Shown here one piece after another: positions 1 through 11,271 of a stretch of 64,000 bases of DNA. The notes under the pieces are model-generated. The model searched no databases. It worked only from the letters and a program-made list of their open reading frames with translations, and had not been told where the DNA came from. The translations under genes and the position numbers were made by a program. The DNA comes from Streptococcus sanguinis (GTDB lineage Bacteria > Bacillota > Bacilli > Lactobacillales > Streptococcaceae): contig CP040556.1 of the NCBI GenBank assembly GCA_013378335.1, positions 2,172,501 through 2,236,500 of the forward strand. The letters run 5' to 3'. Position 1 is the first letter of the stretch. Each line of letters starts with the position of its first letter.

Positions 1-1207
1 AAAAGGTATCCACAGCTTCGGTAAATTGTTTTAGCCCCGGTACATTTTCGGCGCAGGGTCACTCGACTAGTGAGCTATTACGCACTCTTTGAATGAATAG
101 CTGCTTCTAAGCTAACATCCTAGTTGTCTGTGCAACCCCACATCCTTTTCCACTTAACAATTATTTTGGGACCTTAGCTGGTGGTCTGGGCTGTTTCCCT
201 TTCGACTACGGATCTTAGCACTCGCAGTCTGACTGCCGACCATAATTCATTGGCATTCGGAGTTTATCTGAGATTGGTAATCCGGGATGGACCCCTCACC
301 CAAACAGTGCTCTACCTCCAAGAATCTTTATGTCGACGCTAGCCCTAAAGCTATTTCGGAGAGAACCAGCTATCTCCAAGTTCGTTTGGAATTTCTCCGC
401 TACCCACAAGTCATCCAAGCACTTTTCAACGTGCCCTGGTTCGGTCCTCCAGTGCGTTTTACCGCACCTTCAACCTGCTCATGGGTAGGTCACATGGTTT
501 CGGGTCTACATCATGATACTAAGGCGCCCTATTCAGACTCGGTTTCCCTACGGCTCCGTCTCTTCAACTTAACCTCGCATCATAACGTAACTCGCCGGTT
601 CATTCTACAAAAGGCACGCTCTCACCCATGAACGGGCTCGAACTTGTTGTAGGCACACGGTTTCAGGTTCTATTTCACTCCCCTCCCGGGGTGCTTTTCA
701 CCTTTCCCTCACGGTACTGGTTCACTATCGGTCACTAGGGAGTATTTAGGGTTGGGAGATGGTCCTCCCAGATTCCGACGGGATTTCACGTGTCCCGCCG
801 TACTCAGGATACTGCTAGGTACAGAATCTATTTAAAATACGAGGCTCTTACTCTCTCTGGCCAACTTTCCCAAGTCATTCTTCTATAAATTCTGAGTCCA
901 CAGCGCAGTCCTACAACCCCGAAGAGTAAACTCTTCGGTTTGCCCTCCTGCCTCTTCGCTCGCCGCTACTAAGGCAATCGCTTTTGCTTTCTCTTCCTGC
1001 AGCTACTTAGATGTTTCAGTTCACTGCGTCTTCCTCCTCATTTCCTTAACAGAAATGGGTAACAGGCATCAACCTGTTGGGTTCCCCCATTCGGACACCC
1101 CCGGATCGAAGCTTACTTACAGCTCCCCGAGGCATTTCGTCGTTTGTCACGTCCTTCTTCGGCTCCTAGTGCCAAGGCATCCACCGTGCGCCCTTACTAA
1201 CTTAACC
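1..1207 (-). rRNA. rrl: 23S ribosomal RNA, 5' part, cut by the window edge
   Basis: The reverse complement starting near 1207 opens with GGTTAAGTTAGTAAGGGCGC, the conserved 5' end of Firmicutes 23S rRNA, and continues as uninterrupted 23S domain I-III sequence to base 1. About 1.2 kb of the usual 2.9 kb is visible; the rest and 5S lie off the left edge. It follows 16S and tRNA-Ala in the same orientation, the usual rrn order. The exact 5' processing site is estimated to within a few bases. Confidence 0.97.
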
Positions 1208-3018
<1,811 letters not shown>

Positions 3019-3159
3019 AAAGTTTGAGTTCGCACTCATTACTGTCCACTGACAGATTTATTTTCTCGTTTTTGACAGGTTACATATCTCTATGTCACCC
3101 TGCACTTGGTTCGTCTTGTTCAGTTTTCAAAGGGCTTTGTCTTTCGCGACAACTATATT

Positions 3160-3189
3160 AGTATATCACCTATACCTCCACCCTGTCAA
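3160..3189 (-). promoter_or_regulatory. rRNA operon promoter
   Basis: On the minus strand TTGACA (3184-3189) and TATACT (3160-3165) are separated by 18 bp. A-tract-rich DNA sits just upstream (about 3190-3230) and resembles an UP element. It lies about 140 bp before mature 16S, the usual distance for a streptococcal rrn promoter. Confidence 0.8.
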
Positions 3190-3243
3190 TACCTTTTCTA
3201 ATATTTTTTTGAAGTTTTTTATTCATTAAAGTCTTTCCATCTA

Positions 3244-4497
3244 TTAGAGTGTAGGAAGATATACTTCCTCCCCTAATTGACGGGCTAATAAACCAGCTCT
3301 TGCCAACTGAAGCAAAGGCTTTGTGAATTCATAAATATGCTCTGTTTCACTTGCAGACAACTCTTTTTTAGAAAACTTTCTTCTTAAAACTTTGTAATCC
3401 CGACCTTCCTCTTGAAAGAAGGGAGCGTCTTGTAAATAGGCTTTTACATTTTTCAAGTTTTCTAAAATACCAAGATGAAAAGCGGCAGAAGCAAAGGTTT
3501 TTTCAAAAGGCTGGGTGCAGACGCTCCGAAACTCTACTGTCCCCCGTGTCGTCAAATCTTGATACTGGTAACTTCTATGATTCCTGAAGTCTGCTTCCCT
3601 TGGAGTCAAGTTTACTTTTTCACCTGAAAGGCTGTAAGCTTCGATAGTTTTCTGACTCAAGTATTCATTAGCAGCTATCGGATAGAAATAGTAGGATGTA
3701 CCTTCACGTTCGGCAGTGAAAAGTGCTGATCTATCAAGATATGCAAAAAATTCATCTTCAGTTTGAAAATCTTTCGAATTCACACCTGCATTTTCCTGTA
3801 AAATGCCATGCATCGACTGCTCCCAGAAAATATCCCGAGCTATTTTTGTATCCCAAGAAGAATCTGAAAACTCTGAATTGGCAAAGAGGTATGCCTTAGC
3901 AGCTTCAATTTGATTGAAGACATTGATAACAGTTAAATAATTTTCTCTTGAGACATCCAGCTGAACTTGACTCCCACAAATAAAAGCACCATATTCCGGA
4001 TAATTGTGCAGACCATCCATGTTCTTTCCCATAGCTAAATACTGCATCAGCATTTCATATCTTGGATACTTAACTGGACTATTATCATTTTCTGACCAGA
4101 AAGGATGAATACCTTCTCCTTGAATTTCATGATGTTCTTCACGCAGAATTGGCTGAATAATGTTCAGATAGTTCTTAAAACGCTCTTCAACTTCTTGAAT
4201 TCTGCTAGCCTTGGCAAAAGCAAATTCCAAAGTATTGTAAGAGACCTCAAAAAGAATTCTGTCCTCATTTTTAGTAGATTTCAGTTGGATAGGATTTTCA
4301 TCTCTATCGAATCGTTCTGCCTCAAAATCATACTCTTCCAACAGACGTTTCAAGAGATTTTTAGCTACATTTGTATCAGTCGCTCCGCCCTGGCTATTGA
4401 CAATAGGAAATTCTAACTCAATGCCAATGTAGACAGTTGGATTTTCTTTAATATTCTTTAAATAGCGTTCTTTTAAAATTTGGATTGAATCAATCAT
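3244..4497 (-). CDS. glutamate-cysteine ligase-like protein
   Basis: A soluble protein of about 417 aa resembling the carboxylate-amine ligase (GCS2/GshA-like) family, which joins glutamate to cysteine in the first step of gamma-glutamylcysteine or glutathione synthesis. Visible family signatures are an early GIELEFPIV stretch (acidic metal/substrate site), central QVQLDVS, and late TRGTVEFRSVCTQP. It is a single-domain ligase, not the GshAB fusion found in some streptococci; no glutathione synthetase partner is seen here. Two ATGs lie 6 bp apart. AGGA is well spaced only for the second (4497), so I chose that one. The gene stands alone between the rRNA promoter and the terminator of the ribosomal protein operon. 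Enzymatic activity is inferred from family resemblance. Confidence 0.72.
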   Translation of the reverse strand: MIDSIQILKERYLKNIKENPTVYIGIELEFPIVNSQGGATDTNVAKNLLKRLLEEYDFEAERFDRDENPIQLKSTKNEDRILFEVSYNTLEFAFAKASRIQEVEERFKNYLNIIQPILREEHHEIQGEGIHPFWSENDNSPVKYPRYEMLMQYLAMGKNMDGLHNYPEYGAFICGSQVQLDVSRENYLTVINVFNQIEAAKAYLFANSEFSDSSWDTKIARDIFWEQSMHGILQENAGVNSKDFQTEDEFFAYLDRSALFTAEREGTSYYFYPIAANEYLSQKTIEAYSLSGEKVNLTPREADFRNHRSYQYQDLTTRGTVEFRSVCTQPFEKTFASAAFHLGILENLKNVKAYLQDAPFFQEEGRDYKVLRRKFSKKELSASETEHIYEFTKPLLQLARAGLLARQLGEEVYLPTL

Positions 4498-4570
4498 TTC
4501 CATTTCCTGTAAATTTTTGATAGTGTTAGAGTATTATAACAAAATTTCAGGTATTTTCCTAGCTTCATGC

Positions 4571-4627
4571 AAAAACGCCTGCTTACGAAATTGTTTTTGT
4601 CTTAAAAGCAATTTCGTAAACAAGCGT
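4571..4627 (-). terminator. intrinsic terminator of the S10-spc-alpha operon
   Basis: Two 19-base arms (4575-4593 and 4609-4627) pair with only two mismatches. On the minus strand they are followed by a run of five T. This is the strongest stem downstream of rplQ and the likely end of the superoperon transcript. Confidence 0.7.
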
Positions 4628-4649
4628 CTACCTATTATCACCTATATGA

Positions 4650-4734
4650 TGAGTGTTCCCGCTAGGAAAAAATCCTAGCGGTAGACCAGAGCTAGACTAA
4701 GAATAGAAGTTCTATTCCATCATCATAACACTCA
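4650..4734 (-). other. nested hairpins in the rplQ 3' untranslated region
   Basis: An outer 8-bp helix (4650-4657 with 4727-4734) encloses two perfect hairpins: 9-bp arms at 4659-4667/4673-4681 and 7-bp arms at 4701-4707/4711-4717. Neither is followed by a T-run on the minus strand, so this is not itself a terminator. It may stabilise the 3' end or be a processing site. Confidence 0.4.
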
Positions 4735-4750
4735 ACAAAGATTGATGATC

Positions 4751-5137
4751 TTATACTAATTCGATGATTGCCATTGGCGCAGCATCTCCGCGGCGCGGTT
4801 CAGTTTTCAGGATACGAGTATATCCACCGTTGCGCTCTGCATAGCGTGGTGCAATATCAGAGAACAATTTTTGAAGAGCAGTAGTTGTAGTATACTTTTC
4901 TGTTGCTTCATCGTAGTTTTCTGATGCGATTTCATTGCGTACAAAAGCTGCTGCTTGACGACGAGCGTGCAAGTCTCCTCGTTTGCCCAATGTAATCATT
5001 TTTTCAACTGTTTTACGGATTTCTTTAGCACGAGCTTCAGTTGTCACGATTGATTCGTTGATCAGCAAATCAGTAGTCAAATCGCGAAGCATTGCTTTAC
5101 GTTGTGAGCTAGTGCGTCCTAGTTTACGGTAAGCCAT
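4751..5137 (-). CDS. rplQ: 50S ribosomal protein L17
   Basis: 128 aa, full length for the bacterial family, beginning [20 protein letters not shown], the L17 N-terminal signature. It binds 23S rRNA near the exit tunnel of the large subunit. It is the last gene of the alpha operon, 11 bases after rpoA, with a strong AAGGAGG before ATG. The basic N-terminal half and Thr-rich tail match other Firmicutes L17 proteins. Nothing unusual is seen. Confidence 0.97.
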   Translation of the reverse strand: MAYRKLGRTSSQRKAMLRDLTTDLLINESIVTTEARAKEIRKTVEKMITLGKRGDLHARRQAAAFVRNEIASENYDEATEKYTTTTALQKLFSDIAPRYAERNGGYTRILKTEPRRGDAAPMAIIELV

Positions 5138-5148
5138 GTATTCCTCCT

Positions 5149-6087
5149 TTATTTATCGTTTTTTAACCCCAGACCGAGATCAGCAAGTTTAACTTTTACT
5201 TCTTCCAGACTCTTGCGTCCCAAGTTACGAACTTTCATCATTTCTGGCTCAGATTTTTCTGTCAAATCAAATACAGTATTGATACCTGCACGTTTCAAAC
5301 AGTTGTATGAGCGAACTGACAAATCTAATTCTTCGATGGTCCGTTCCAAAATGCGGTCATCAGAAGTCTTTTCTGCTTCTTTCATAACGTCTGCAGCGAT
5401 AGCTACTTCTGTCAGGTTAGTGAAGAGATTCAAATGTTCCGTAAGGATGCGGGCTGAAAGTCCCAAAGCATCTTCTGGAATAATTGTTCCATTCGTTAAA
5501 ATTTCAAGGGTTAGTTTGTCAAAACCATCGTTGCTACCAACACGAGCTGGTTCAACCTGGTAATTAACTTTTGTCACTGGCGTATAGATAGAATCCACTG
5601 CAAGTGTTCCCACTGGTGCATCATCTTTCTTATTTTCATCTGCAGGCACATAACCACGACCGCTGTTGACAGTCATCGTCGCCTTAAAGCTTGCGCCTTC
5701 TCCGATTGTAAAGAGATAATGATCAGGGTTTATAATTTCAATATCACTGTCTGTCAAAATGTCTCCGGCAGTTACTTCTGCTGGTCCTTCAACATCCAGT
5801 TCAATAATCTTTTCGTCTTGGACGTAAGATTTTACAGCAATCCCTTTGACGTGCAAAATGATTTGCATCACGTCTTCGCGGACACCGGAAATTGTATCAA
5901 ACTCGTGCAAAACGCCTTCAATATTAATTGAAGTAACAGCAGCACCTGGAAGTGAAGCCAAAAGCACACGGCGAAGAGAATTTCCCAGTGTTGTACCATA
6001 GCCACGCTCAAGCGGCTCTACTACAAACTTGCCATAATCTTTATTTTCATCAATTTTTGTTATATTTGGTTTTTCAAACTCAATCAT
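5149..6087 (-). CDS. rpoA: RNA polymerase alpha subunit
   Basis: 312 aa. The N-terminal assembly domain (about residues 1-230) carries [20 protein letters not shown], which dimerises and docks beta/beta-prime. A linker leads to the C-terminal DNA-binding domain (about 245-312) with the helix-hairpin-helix signature [10 protein letters not shown] and LGRKSLEEV, which contacts UP elements and activators. It sits between rpsK and rplQ as in all Firmicutes alpha operons. ATG is preceded by GAGGGAG. The length is normal. Confidence 0.98.
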   Translation of the reverse strand: MIEFEKPNITKIDENKDYGKFVVEPLERGYGTTLGNSLRRVLLASLPGAAVTSINIEGVLHEFDTISGVREDVMQIILHVKGIAVKSYVQDEKIIELDVEGPAEVTAGDILTDSDIEIINPDHYLFTIGEGASFKATMTVNSGRGYVPADENKKDDAPVGTLAVDSIYTPVTKVNYQVEPARVGSNDGFDKLTLEILTNGTIIPEDALGLSARILTEHLNLFTNLTEVAIAADVMKEAEKTSDDRILERTIEELDLSVRSYNCLKRAGINTVFDLTEKSEPEMMKVRNLGRKSLEEVKVKLADLGLGLKNDK

Positions 6088-6132
6088 TTGCTATACTCCC
6101 TCTTAAACGAAAAGCAGTGTAACGGTTGGTGA

Positions 6133-6516
6133 TTATACACGGCGACGTTTTGGAGGACGAGCACCATTGTGTGGTACAGGAGTCACATCACGAATAGCTG
6201 TTACTTCAAGACCAGCGGCAGCAAGAGCACGAATAGCAGACTCACGACCAGAACCTGGACCTTTTACAGTAACTTCAACTGATTTCAGACCGTGTTCCTG
6301 TGCAGATTTAGCAGCTGCTTCAGATGCCATTTGGGCAGCAAATGGAGTAGATTTACGAGAACCTTTAAATCCAAGAGCTCCAGCAGATGACCAAGCAATC
6401 GCGTTACCATGCACATCAGTAATCATAACAATAGTGTTATTAAATGTAGCGTGAATATGAGCAATACCGGATTCGATATTTTTCTTCACACGACGTTTAC
6501 GTGTTGGTTTAGCCAA
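6133..6516 (-). CDS. rpsK: 30S ribosomal protein S11
   Basis: 127 aa, matching family length. It contains the conserved core THAT(F)NNT and the C-terminal [17 protein letters not shown] tail that contacts 16S rRNA on the platform near the E-site mRNA path. The initiation codon is TTG (6514-6516), placed 9 bases after a full GGAGG. No in-frame ATG lies close by and the encoded N-terminus [12 protein letters not shown] is typical, so the TTG start is well supported. Confidence 0.96.
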
Positions 6517-6535
6517 GACTTTTTACCTCCTTATA

Positions 6536-6901
6536 TTATTTTTTCTTACCTGCAATCGCAACAGCTTTACCTTTACGAGTGCGGGCGTTATTTTTAGTGT
6601 TTTGTCCACGGACAGGAAGTCCACGACGGTGACGGATTCCACGGTATGAACCGATTTCCATCAAACGTTTGATGTTCAAGTTTACTTCACGACGAAGGTC
6701 ACCTTCAACTTTAATCGCATCTACTTCACGACGGATAGCGTCTTCTTGTTCGATTGTAAGATCTTTTACACGGATGTCTTCTGAAACTCCAGCAGCTGCC
6801 AAGATTTTCTTAGAAGTTGGAAGTCCGATACCGTACACATAAGTCAGCGAAACGACTACACGTTTGTCATTTGGAATGTCAACTCCAGCAATACGAGCCA
6901 T
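6536..6901 (-). CDS. rpsM: 30S ribosomal protein S13
   Basis: 121 aa, opening [16 protein letters not shown] with the helix-two-turn-helix segment [12 protein letters not shown]. It ends in the basic tail [14 protein letters not shown] that reaches the P-site tRNA. It sits at the head of the small subunit and bridges to L5. It is located between rpmJ and rpsK as usual, with GGAGAAA before ATG. Confidence 0.97.
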   Translation of the reverse strand: MARIAGVDIPNDKRVVVSLTYVYGIGLPTSKKILAAAGVSEDIRVKDLTIEQEDAIRREVDAIKVEGDLRREVNLNIKRLMEIGSYRGIRHRRGLPVRGQNTKNNARTRKGKAVAIAGKKK

Positions 6902-6918
6902 TTTTTCTCCTTTCTATC

Positions 6919-7035
6919 TTATCCTTGACGTTGTTTGTGTTTTGGATTTGCTGGGCAAATTACCATAACACGACCATTACGACGAATAACTTTGCAGTAT
7001 TCGCAAATTGGTTTGACCGATGGTCTTACTTTCAT
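6919..7035 (-). CDS. rpmJ: 50S ribosomal protein L36
   Basis: 38 aa, beginning [15 protein letters not shown] and ending HKQRQG. It has the four zinc ligands of the zinc-ribbon (C+) form: Cys11, Cys14, Cys27 and His33. It binds 23S rRNA at a multi-helix junction. ATG follows GGAGGG. It lies 22 bases downstream of infA and 17 bases before rpsM, the standard order. Confidence 0.95.
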
Positions 7036-7057
7036 TTTTTCCCTCCAAGTTTTTCGA

Positions 7058-7276
7058 TTATTTAAAGCGGTATGTGATCCGTCCACGCGTCAAATCATAA
7101 GGACTCATTTCTACAGTCACACGGTCTCCCGCTAAAATACGAATATAGTTTTTACGAATTTTACCAGAAACTGTTGCTAAAATCTGATGTCCATTTTCAA
7201 GTTCAACCGTAAACATTGCATTAGGCATTGTATCAACTACCTTGCCTTCAACCTCAATCACATCGTCTTTTGCCAC
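7058..7276 (-). CDS. infA: translation initiation factor IF-1
   Basis: 72 aa, a single S1-type OB fold that occupies the ribosomal A site during initiation. Conserved segments include [33 protein letters not shown] and [12 protein letters not shown]. The start is GTG (7274-7276), 9 bases after GGAGG. Earlier in-frame codons would add residues foreign to IF-1. A promoter and a short leader hairpin precede it, so it can be expressed apart from adk. Confidence 0.96.
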
Positions 7277-7308
7277 GCAAAAGTACCTCCATAAATTTCG
7301 ATTTGATC

Positions 7309-7324
7309 CCTCTGAACACAGAGG
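7309..7324 (-). other. leader hairpin upstream of infA
   Basis: A perfect 6-bp stem with a 4-nt loop (CCTCTG/CAGAGG) lies in the presumed 5' leader of the infA transcript, about 20 bases before its Shine-Dalgarno. It could be a stability element. No function can be assigned from sequence. Confidence 0.35.
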
Positions 7325-7349
7325 TAACAATTATAAGTCAGACTAATTC

Positions 7350-7378
7350 ATTGTATCACTACTTGTCAAATATTGCAA
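7350..7378 (-). promoter_or_regulatory. internal promoter for infA-rpmJ-rpsM-rpsK-rpoA-rplQ
   Basis: On the minus strand TTGCAA (7373-7378) and TACAAT (7350-7355) are 17 bp apart. The -10 is extended (TGATACAAT). It lies in the adk-infA gap, so the alpha operon may be transcribed independently of the upstream S10/spc genes. Confidence 0.6.
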
Positions 7379-7392
7379 GCAGGAAAACGCTT

Positions 7393-8031
7393 TTATTTCA
7401 AATTTGTCAGCACTTTTTCAATGTCAGAGAAGACATCATCAATATCTTGATTTCCTTGAATATCATGGACCAAACCTTTGCTGCGATAGTGATCAATGAT
7501 TGGCTGACCTTGAGCGATGTTGACATCCAAACGACGCTTAACCGTCTCAGGCTTGTCATCTTCGCGCTGATAATAATCCTCTTCCTTGTAGTCTGCTGGC
7601 GGATTGAAGACCTTATGGAAGGTTTCGCCAGTTTGACGATGGATAATCCGACCACTCAAACGCTCCAGTAAGCTGTTAGGATCCACTTCAATATTGATTA
7701 CACCTTCAAGTTCGATACCAAGTTCAGCCAATGTTTTGTCCAAGGCATTTGCTTGCTCAATCGTTCGTGGATAGCCATCCAAGAGGAAGCCTGTTTGCTT
7801 AATATCGTCCTGACTCAAGCGCTCTTTGACAATGCCGTTTGTCACTTGGTCTGGCACCAACTCGCCCTTGTCAATATAGGACTTGGCTAGAACGCCCATC
7901 TCTGTTTGGTTAGCAATCGCCGCACGGAACATATCTCCAGTTGAAATATGTGCAACATTGAAGCTCTCAACGATTTTAGCAGCTTGAGTTCCTTTACCAG
8001 CACCTGGTAAGCCCATAATCAAAAGATTCAT
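7393..8031 (-). CDS. adk: adenylate kinase
   Basis: 212 aa. It catalyses ATP + AMP to 2 ADP in the cytoplasm. The P-loop GLPGAGKGT is at residues 7-15, followed by the AMP-binding region with STGDMFRAA, then DGYPRT, and a LID segment from about residue 127. The LID lacks the four zinc cysteines found in Bacillus Adk; it has a His/Thr/Asp set (HRQTGE and YQREDD) like the hydrogen-bonded LID of Gram-negative enzymes. It follows secY, from which a hairpin separates it. Confidence 0.97.
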   Translation of the reverse strand: MNLLIMGLPGAGKGTQAAKIVESFNVAHISTGDMFRAAIANQTEMGVLAKSYIDKGELVPDQVTNGIVKERLSQDDIKQTGFLLDGYPRTIEQANALDKTLAELGIELEGVINIEVDPNSLLERLSGRIIHRQTGETFHKVFNPPADYKEEDYYQREDDKPETVKRRLDVNIAQGQPIIDHYRSKGLVHDIQGNQDIDDVFSDIEKVLTNLK

Positions 8032-8089
8032 GATTGGTCTCCTTTTTTGTTTTTAAAGCAATCTATTAAACCGATTAATAAACTCGTTT

Positions 8090-8136
8090 AAAAACAAAAT
8101 AGAAGGGGGTGAGTCTACTCTGTCCCCTTTTATTTT
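8090..8136 (-). terminator. terminator-like hairpin between secY and adk
   Basis: An imperfect stem of about 13 bp (8096-8108 with 8125-8136) encloses a loop and is followed on the minus strand by a T-rich run. It could attenuate transcription after secY. As adk has no clear promoter of its own, it probably acts partially. Confidence 0.5.
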
Positions 8137-8205
8137 GTTTATTTTTCGGTTCAAGAAAGGTTATCTGAACAGTCTTTTCATTAGAAAAGCTATTCAAAAA
8201 TTCCC

Positions 8206-9513
8206 TTACTCTGAAGTATCCATAAAGCCGACATACTTTCTCTTCAACAGGTAGCCTTCTAGCTGTTTCATTCCCTCAATACCAGTTGAGATGATGATCA
8301 AGAGACTGGTTCCTCCAAGAGCAACGGCATCTGTCAATCCAAATACATCTTTAGCCAAGATAGGCAGGATAGAAATGAAACCTAGGAAGAGAGAGCCCAC
8401 TGTTGCCAAACGACGCAGCAGCTTAGACATGTAGTCTTCTGTTCCTTTACCAGGACGAACACCTGGAATGTAGGCTCCGCTCTTTTGCAGATTTTCTGCT
8501 GTCTTCTCTGGATTAATCTGTACAAAAGTATAGAAGAATGTAAAGAGGACGATCAGGAAGGCGTACATGAACATACCACTAATGGTCGTTGTTGCCAAAA
8601 GTGACTGAGCTGTCTTAACCCAATCTGCGTCATAGCCCATGGCACTGACAACTTGGAAAATCGCTGCCGGTGCAGCTGTAATCGAGCTGGCAAAGATGAC
8701 TGGAATAACCCCAGCTGGATTGACTTTTAGCGGCAGATAGGAACTTGAAGGTGCCCCCTTAGCTACTTTCGTATACTGAATTGGAATTTTATATTCAGCC
8801 TGCTGTACAAAGGTTGTAAAGTAGATAATCAGCAGGACTGCCACAATCAGAATCCCTACAAAAATGAAGGATGAAGTCAAACGCTCACTAGGAATATTGA
8901 CAAAGTAATCTTCATAGATACCTTTAATCATATCAGGGATAGCTGAAACGATACCAGCAAAGATGATCATAGAAACGCCATTTCCGTAACCCTTGTCTGT
9001 AATCTGCTCACCTAGCCAAGTTACAATCATAGAACCAGTTGCTAGAAGAACGCAAATCAAAGCGTAGGTCTGCACATTAGGATTGGCAACTAGATTAGCT
9101 CTTGAGAGAGTATCAAAACCGGCGGTAATCCCAATCGCCTGCACAAAGGCCAACACGAGGGCGATATAACGAGTCGCTTGATTCAGCTTCCTGCGTCCTA
9201 CCTCACCTTGCTTACCCCACTCTACAAACTTCGGAAGCAAGTCCATTTGCAGCAGCTGAACAACGATCGAAGCTGTGATGTAAGGGCTGACTCCAAGTGC
9301 AAAGACTGAGAAGTTGCGCATGGCATTACCAGAGACCAAGCTCAGCATATTCAGGAATGGCAAATCATTCAAATTGCTTAAGGCTTTGGCATTAATCCCT
9401 GGAACCGTTATGGTTGTACCGATACGGAAAACTAAGATGATAAAAATCGTGAACAGAATCTTAGACCGTACCTGTTTGATTTTAAATGCGTCTTTTAATA
9501 GTTTGAAAAACAT
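8206..9513 (-). CDS. secY: preprotein translocase channel subunit SecY
   Basis: 435 aa with ten hydrophobic segments and family signatures GINAKAL, MNLSVFALGVSPYITASIVVQ-like (here RNFSVFALGVSPYITAS), and PGVRPGKGTEDY. It forms the membrane protein-conducting channel of the Sec system with SecE/SecG. It starts 12 bases after rplO with GAGGTGA before ATG. This is the general housekeeping SecY, encoded in the spc operon, not an accessory SecY2. Confidence 0.98.
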   Translation of the reverse strand: MFFKLLKDAFKIKQVRSKILFTIFIILVFRIGTTITVPGINAKALSNLNDLPFLNMLSLVSGNAMRNFSVFALGVSPYITASIVVQLLQMDLLPKFVEWGKQGEVGRRKLNQATRYIALVLAFVQAIGITAGFDTLSRANLVANPNVQTYALICVLLATGSMIVTWLGEQITDKGYGNGVSMIIFAGIVSAIPDMIKGIYEDYFVNIPSERLTSSFIFVGILIVAVLLIIYFTTFVQQAEYKIPIQYTKVAKGAPSSSYLPLKVNPAGVIPVIFASSITAAPAAIFQVVSAMGYDADWVKTAQSLLATTTISGMFMYAFLIVLFTFFYTFVQINPEKTAENLQKSGAYIPGVRPGKGTEDYMSKLLRRLATVGSLFLGFISILPILAKDVFGLTDAVALGGTSLLIIISTGIEGMKQLEGYLLKRKYVGFMDTSE

Positions 9514-9525
9514 AGGTCACCTCGC

Positions 9526-9966
9526 TTAGATGACTTCCACTGAACCACCTTTAGCAGTGATAGCTTCTTCAGCTGATTTAGAGAATTTAGCTGCCTTAAC
9601 AGTCAATTTCTTTGTCAATTCTCCGTTACCAAGAATCTTGATACCTGATTTTTCAGCTTTTACAATACCTGCTTCGATGAGAACAACTGGTGTTACTTCA
9701 GCGCCATCTTCAAAGGCGTTCAGTTGGTCAAGGTTAACAATCGCATATTCTTTGCGGTTGATGTTCAGGAAACCACGTTTTGGAAGACGACGGAACAATG
9801 GAGTTTGTCCACCTTCAAAACCAAGGCGAACGCCGCCACCGCTACGAGCTTTTTGACCTTTTTGACCACGGCCAGATGTTTTACCATTACCAGATGATGT
9901 ACCACGACCAACACGGTTGCGGACTTTACGAGAACCTGCAGCAGGTTGTAATTCATGAAGTTTCAT
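9526..9966 (-). CDS. rplO: 50S ribosomal protein L15
   Basis: 146 aa starting [13 protein letters not shown], the family N-terminus, with the Gly/Arg-rich RNA-binding region [20 protein letters not shown] (about residues 20-40). It binds 23S rRNA late in large-subunit assembly. An upstream in-frame extension of 13 residues is not family-like, and the ATG at 9966 has AGAGGAG at a good distance, which decides the start. Confidence 0.97.
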   Translation of the reverse strand: MKLHELQPAAGSRKVRNRVGRGTSSGNGKTSGRGQKGQKARSGGGVRLGFEGGQTPLFRRLPKRGFLNINRKEYAIVNLDQLNAFEDGAEVTPVVLIEAGIVKAEKSGIKILGNGELTKKLTVKAAKFSKSAEEAITAKGGSVEVI

Positions 9967-10003
9967 TATATTATTTCTCCTCTTTTGTAAAATGCTAGCG
10001 CTC

Positions 10004-10084
10004 ATATAGGAGAAAAGGTGTCTCCTATATAAACTCGCCTATACATATATTTAGTTTTAGGGGCTGAGAAAATCCCATCCCCTA
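10004..10084 (-). other. two intergenic hairpins between rpmD and rplO
   Basis: A perfect 10-bp stem (10004-10013/10021-10030, 7-nt loop) and a second 7-bp stem (10057-10063/10079-10085, reading TTAGGGG/CCCCTAA on the minus strand) fill the 155-base gap. Neither has a T-tract. They could be processing or translational-control structures. The first stem sits about 20 bases before the rplO Shine-Dalgarno. Confidence 0.4.
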
Positions 10085-10121
10085 ATTTATTTTGAATTTA
10101 AAGTTGTTAAACCAGCAAAGC

Positions 10122-10304
10122 TTATTTAACTTCTTCAACAGTTACCAAGTGTGATACTGCAGTAATCATACCGTGTACTGCTGGATTATCTTCTTTGATA
10201 ACTGAGCTGTTCAATTTGCCAAGTCCAAGTGCTACAACAGTTTTACGTTGTGACGGGATGCGTCCGATTGGAGACTTAGTCAAAGTAATTTTAATTTGAG
10301 CCAT
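10122..10304 (-). CDS. rpmD: 50S ribosomal protein L30
   Basis: 60 aa, starting [20 protein letters not shown], full length for bacterial L30, with the conserved [14 protein letters not shown] core. ATG (10304) follows AAAGGGG. An upstream in-frame extension overlaps rpsE and does not resemble L30. It lies 13 bases after rpsE. Confidence 0.96.
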   Translation of the reverse strand: MAQIKITLTKSPIGRIPSQRKTVVALGLGKLNSSVIKEDNPAVHGMITAVSHLVTVEEVK

Positions 10305-10317
10305 GTTATCCCCTTTC

Positions 10318-10812
10318 TTATGCCAAGTCAGAAACTGAAATACCACGAAGGGCAGCAACTTCTTCAGCGCGTTTTAATTGTTTCAAACCTTCAACAGTTG
10401 CGCGAACGATGTTGATTGGAGTGTTAGAGCCAAGAGATTTAGATGTAACATCTGCTACACCTGCCAACTCGATGACGGCACGAACCGCACCACCGGCAGC
10501 AACTCCAGAACCCTCAACAGCTGGCTTAAGCAATACTTTCGCTCCGCCAAATTCTGAAAGAACTTCGTGAGGAATTGTTGTGCCAACCATTGGTACTTCA
10601 ATCAAATTCTTCTTCGCATCTTCAACTGCTTTACGGATTGCTTCTGGTACTTCTTGAGCTTTACCAGTACCGAAGCCAACACGACCATTGCGATCACCAA
10701 CAACTACAAGAGCTGCAAAGCGAAGACGACGTCCACCTTTAACAACTTTTGTAACACGGTTGATGGCAACTAAACGTTCTTCAAGTTCAACTGCGTTGTC
10801 TTTAAATGCCAT
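10318..10812 (-). CDS. rpsE: 30S ribosomal protein S5
   Basis: 164 aa. The N-terminal double-stranded RNA-binding-like domain contains [18 protein letters not shown] and [20 protein letters not shown]. The C-terminal domain contains [13 protein letters not shown]. It acts at the small-subunit mRNA entry and helps decoding accuracy. It is in spc operon order between rplR and rpmD. Confidence 0.97.
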
Positions 10813-10829
10813 TTTCTAGTGTCCTCCTC

Positions 10830-11186
10830 TTAGAATTTCAATCCGTTTTCACGAGCTGCATCAGCCAAAGCTTTTACACGTCCGTGATAGAGATATCCAC
10901 CGCGGTCGAAGACGACTTCAGAAATACCTTTAGCAACTGCACGTTCAGCAACGAGCTTACCAACAACAACGGCTTGTTCTGTTTTAGTTCCTTTTGAAAC
11001 TTCTTTGTCAAGAGTTGAAGCGCTTGCGAGCGTTACACCCGCTACGTCATCAATCACTTGAGCGTAGATGCCTGTATTAGAACGGAATACGTTCAAACGT
11101 GGGCGATCAGCAGTTCCAGAGAGTTTTCCGCGAACGCGACGGTGGCGTTTTTGGCGGATTTTATTTTTATCTGGTTTCGTAATCAC
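10830..11186 (-). CDS. rplR: 50S ribosomal protein L18
   Basis: 118 aa, reading (V/M)[20 protein letters not shown], the streptococcal L18 N-terminus; it binds 5S rRNA. Two in-frame GTG codons compete. The upstream one (11195) lies inside the Shine-Dalgarno AGAGGTG. The second (11186) is 8 bases downstream of GAGG and gives the standard family length, so I take 11186. Core features [10 protein letters not shown] and [22 protein letters not shown] are intact. Confidence 0.94.
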   Translation of the reverse strand: MITKPDKNKIRQKRHRRVRGKLSGTADRPRLNVFRSNTGIYAQVIDDVAGVTLASASTLDKEVSKGTKTEQAVVVGKLVAERAVAKGISEVVFDRGGYLYHGRVKALADAARENGLKF

Positions 11187-11239
11187 AATTTTCACCTCTT
11201 AATTTTAATCTTGTGCTTATGCACAACGTTGGGAAACAG

Positions 11240-11270
11240 CTTGTTTGGCTGAAAAAATCAGCCAGACAAG
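11240..11270 (-). other. intergenic hairpin between rplF and rplR
   Basis: 13-base arms (11240-11252 and 11258-11270) pair with one G-T wobble-type mismatch around a 5-nt loop, starting one base after the rplF stop codon. There is no T-run, so readthrough into rplR is expected. It may protect the upstream message from 3' decay. Confidence 0.4.
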
Positions 11271-11271
11271 A

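Noticed and set aside
7228..7671. 147-codon plus-strand frame over infA/adk
   Set aside because: Antisense to infA and adk, no conserved features.
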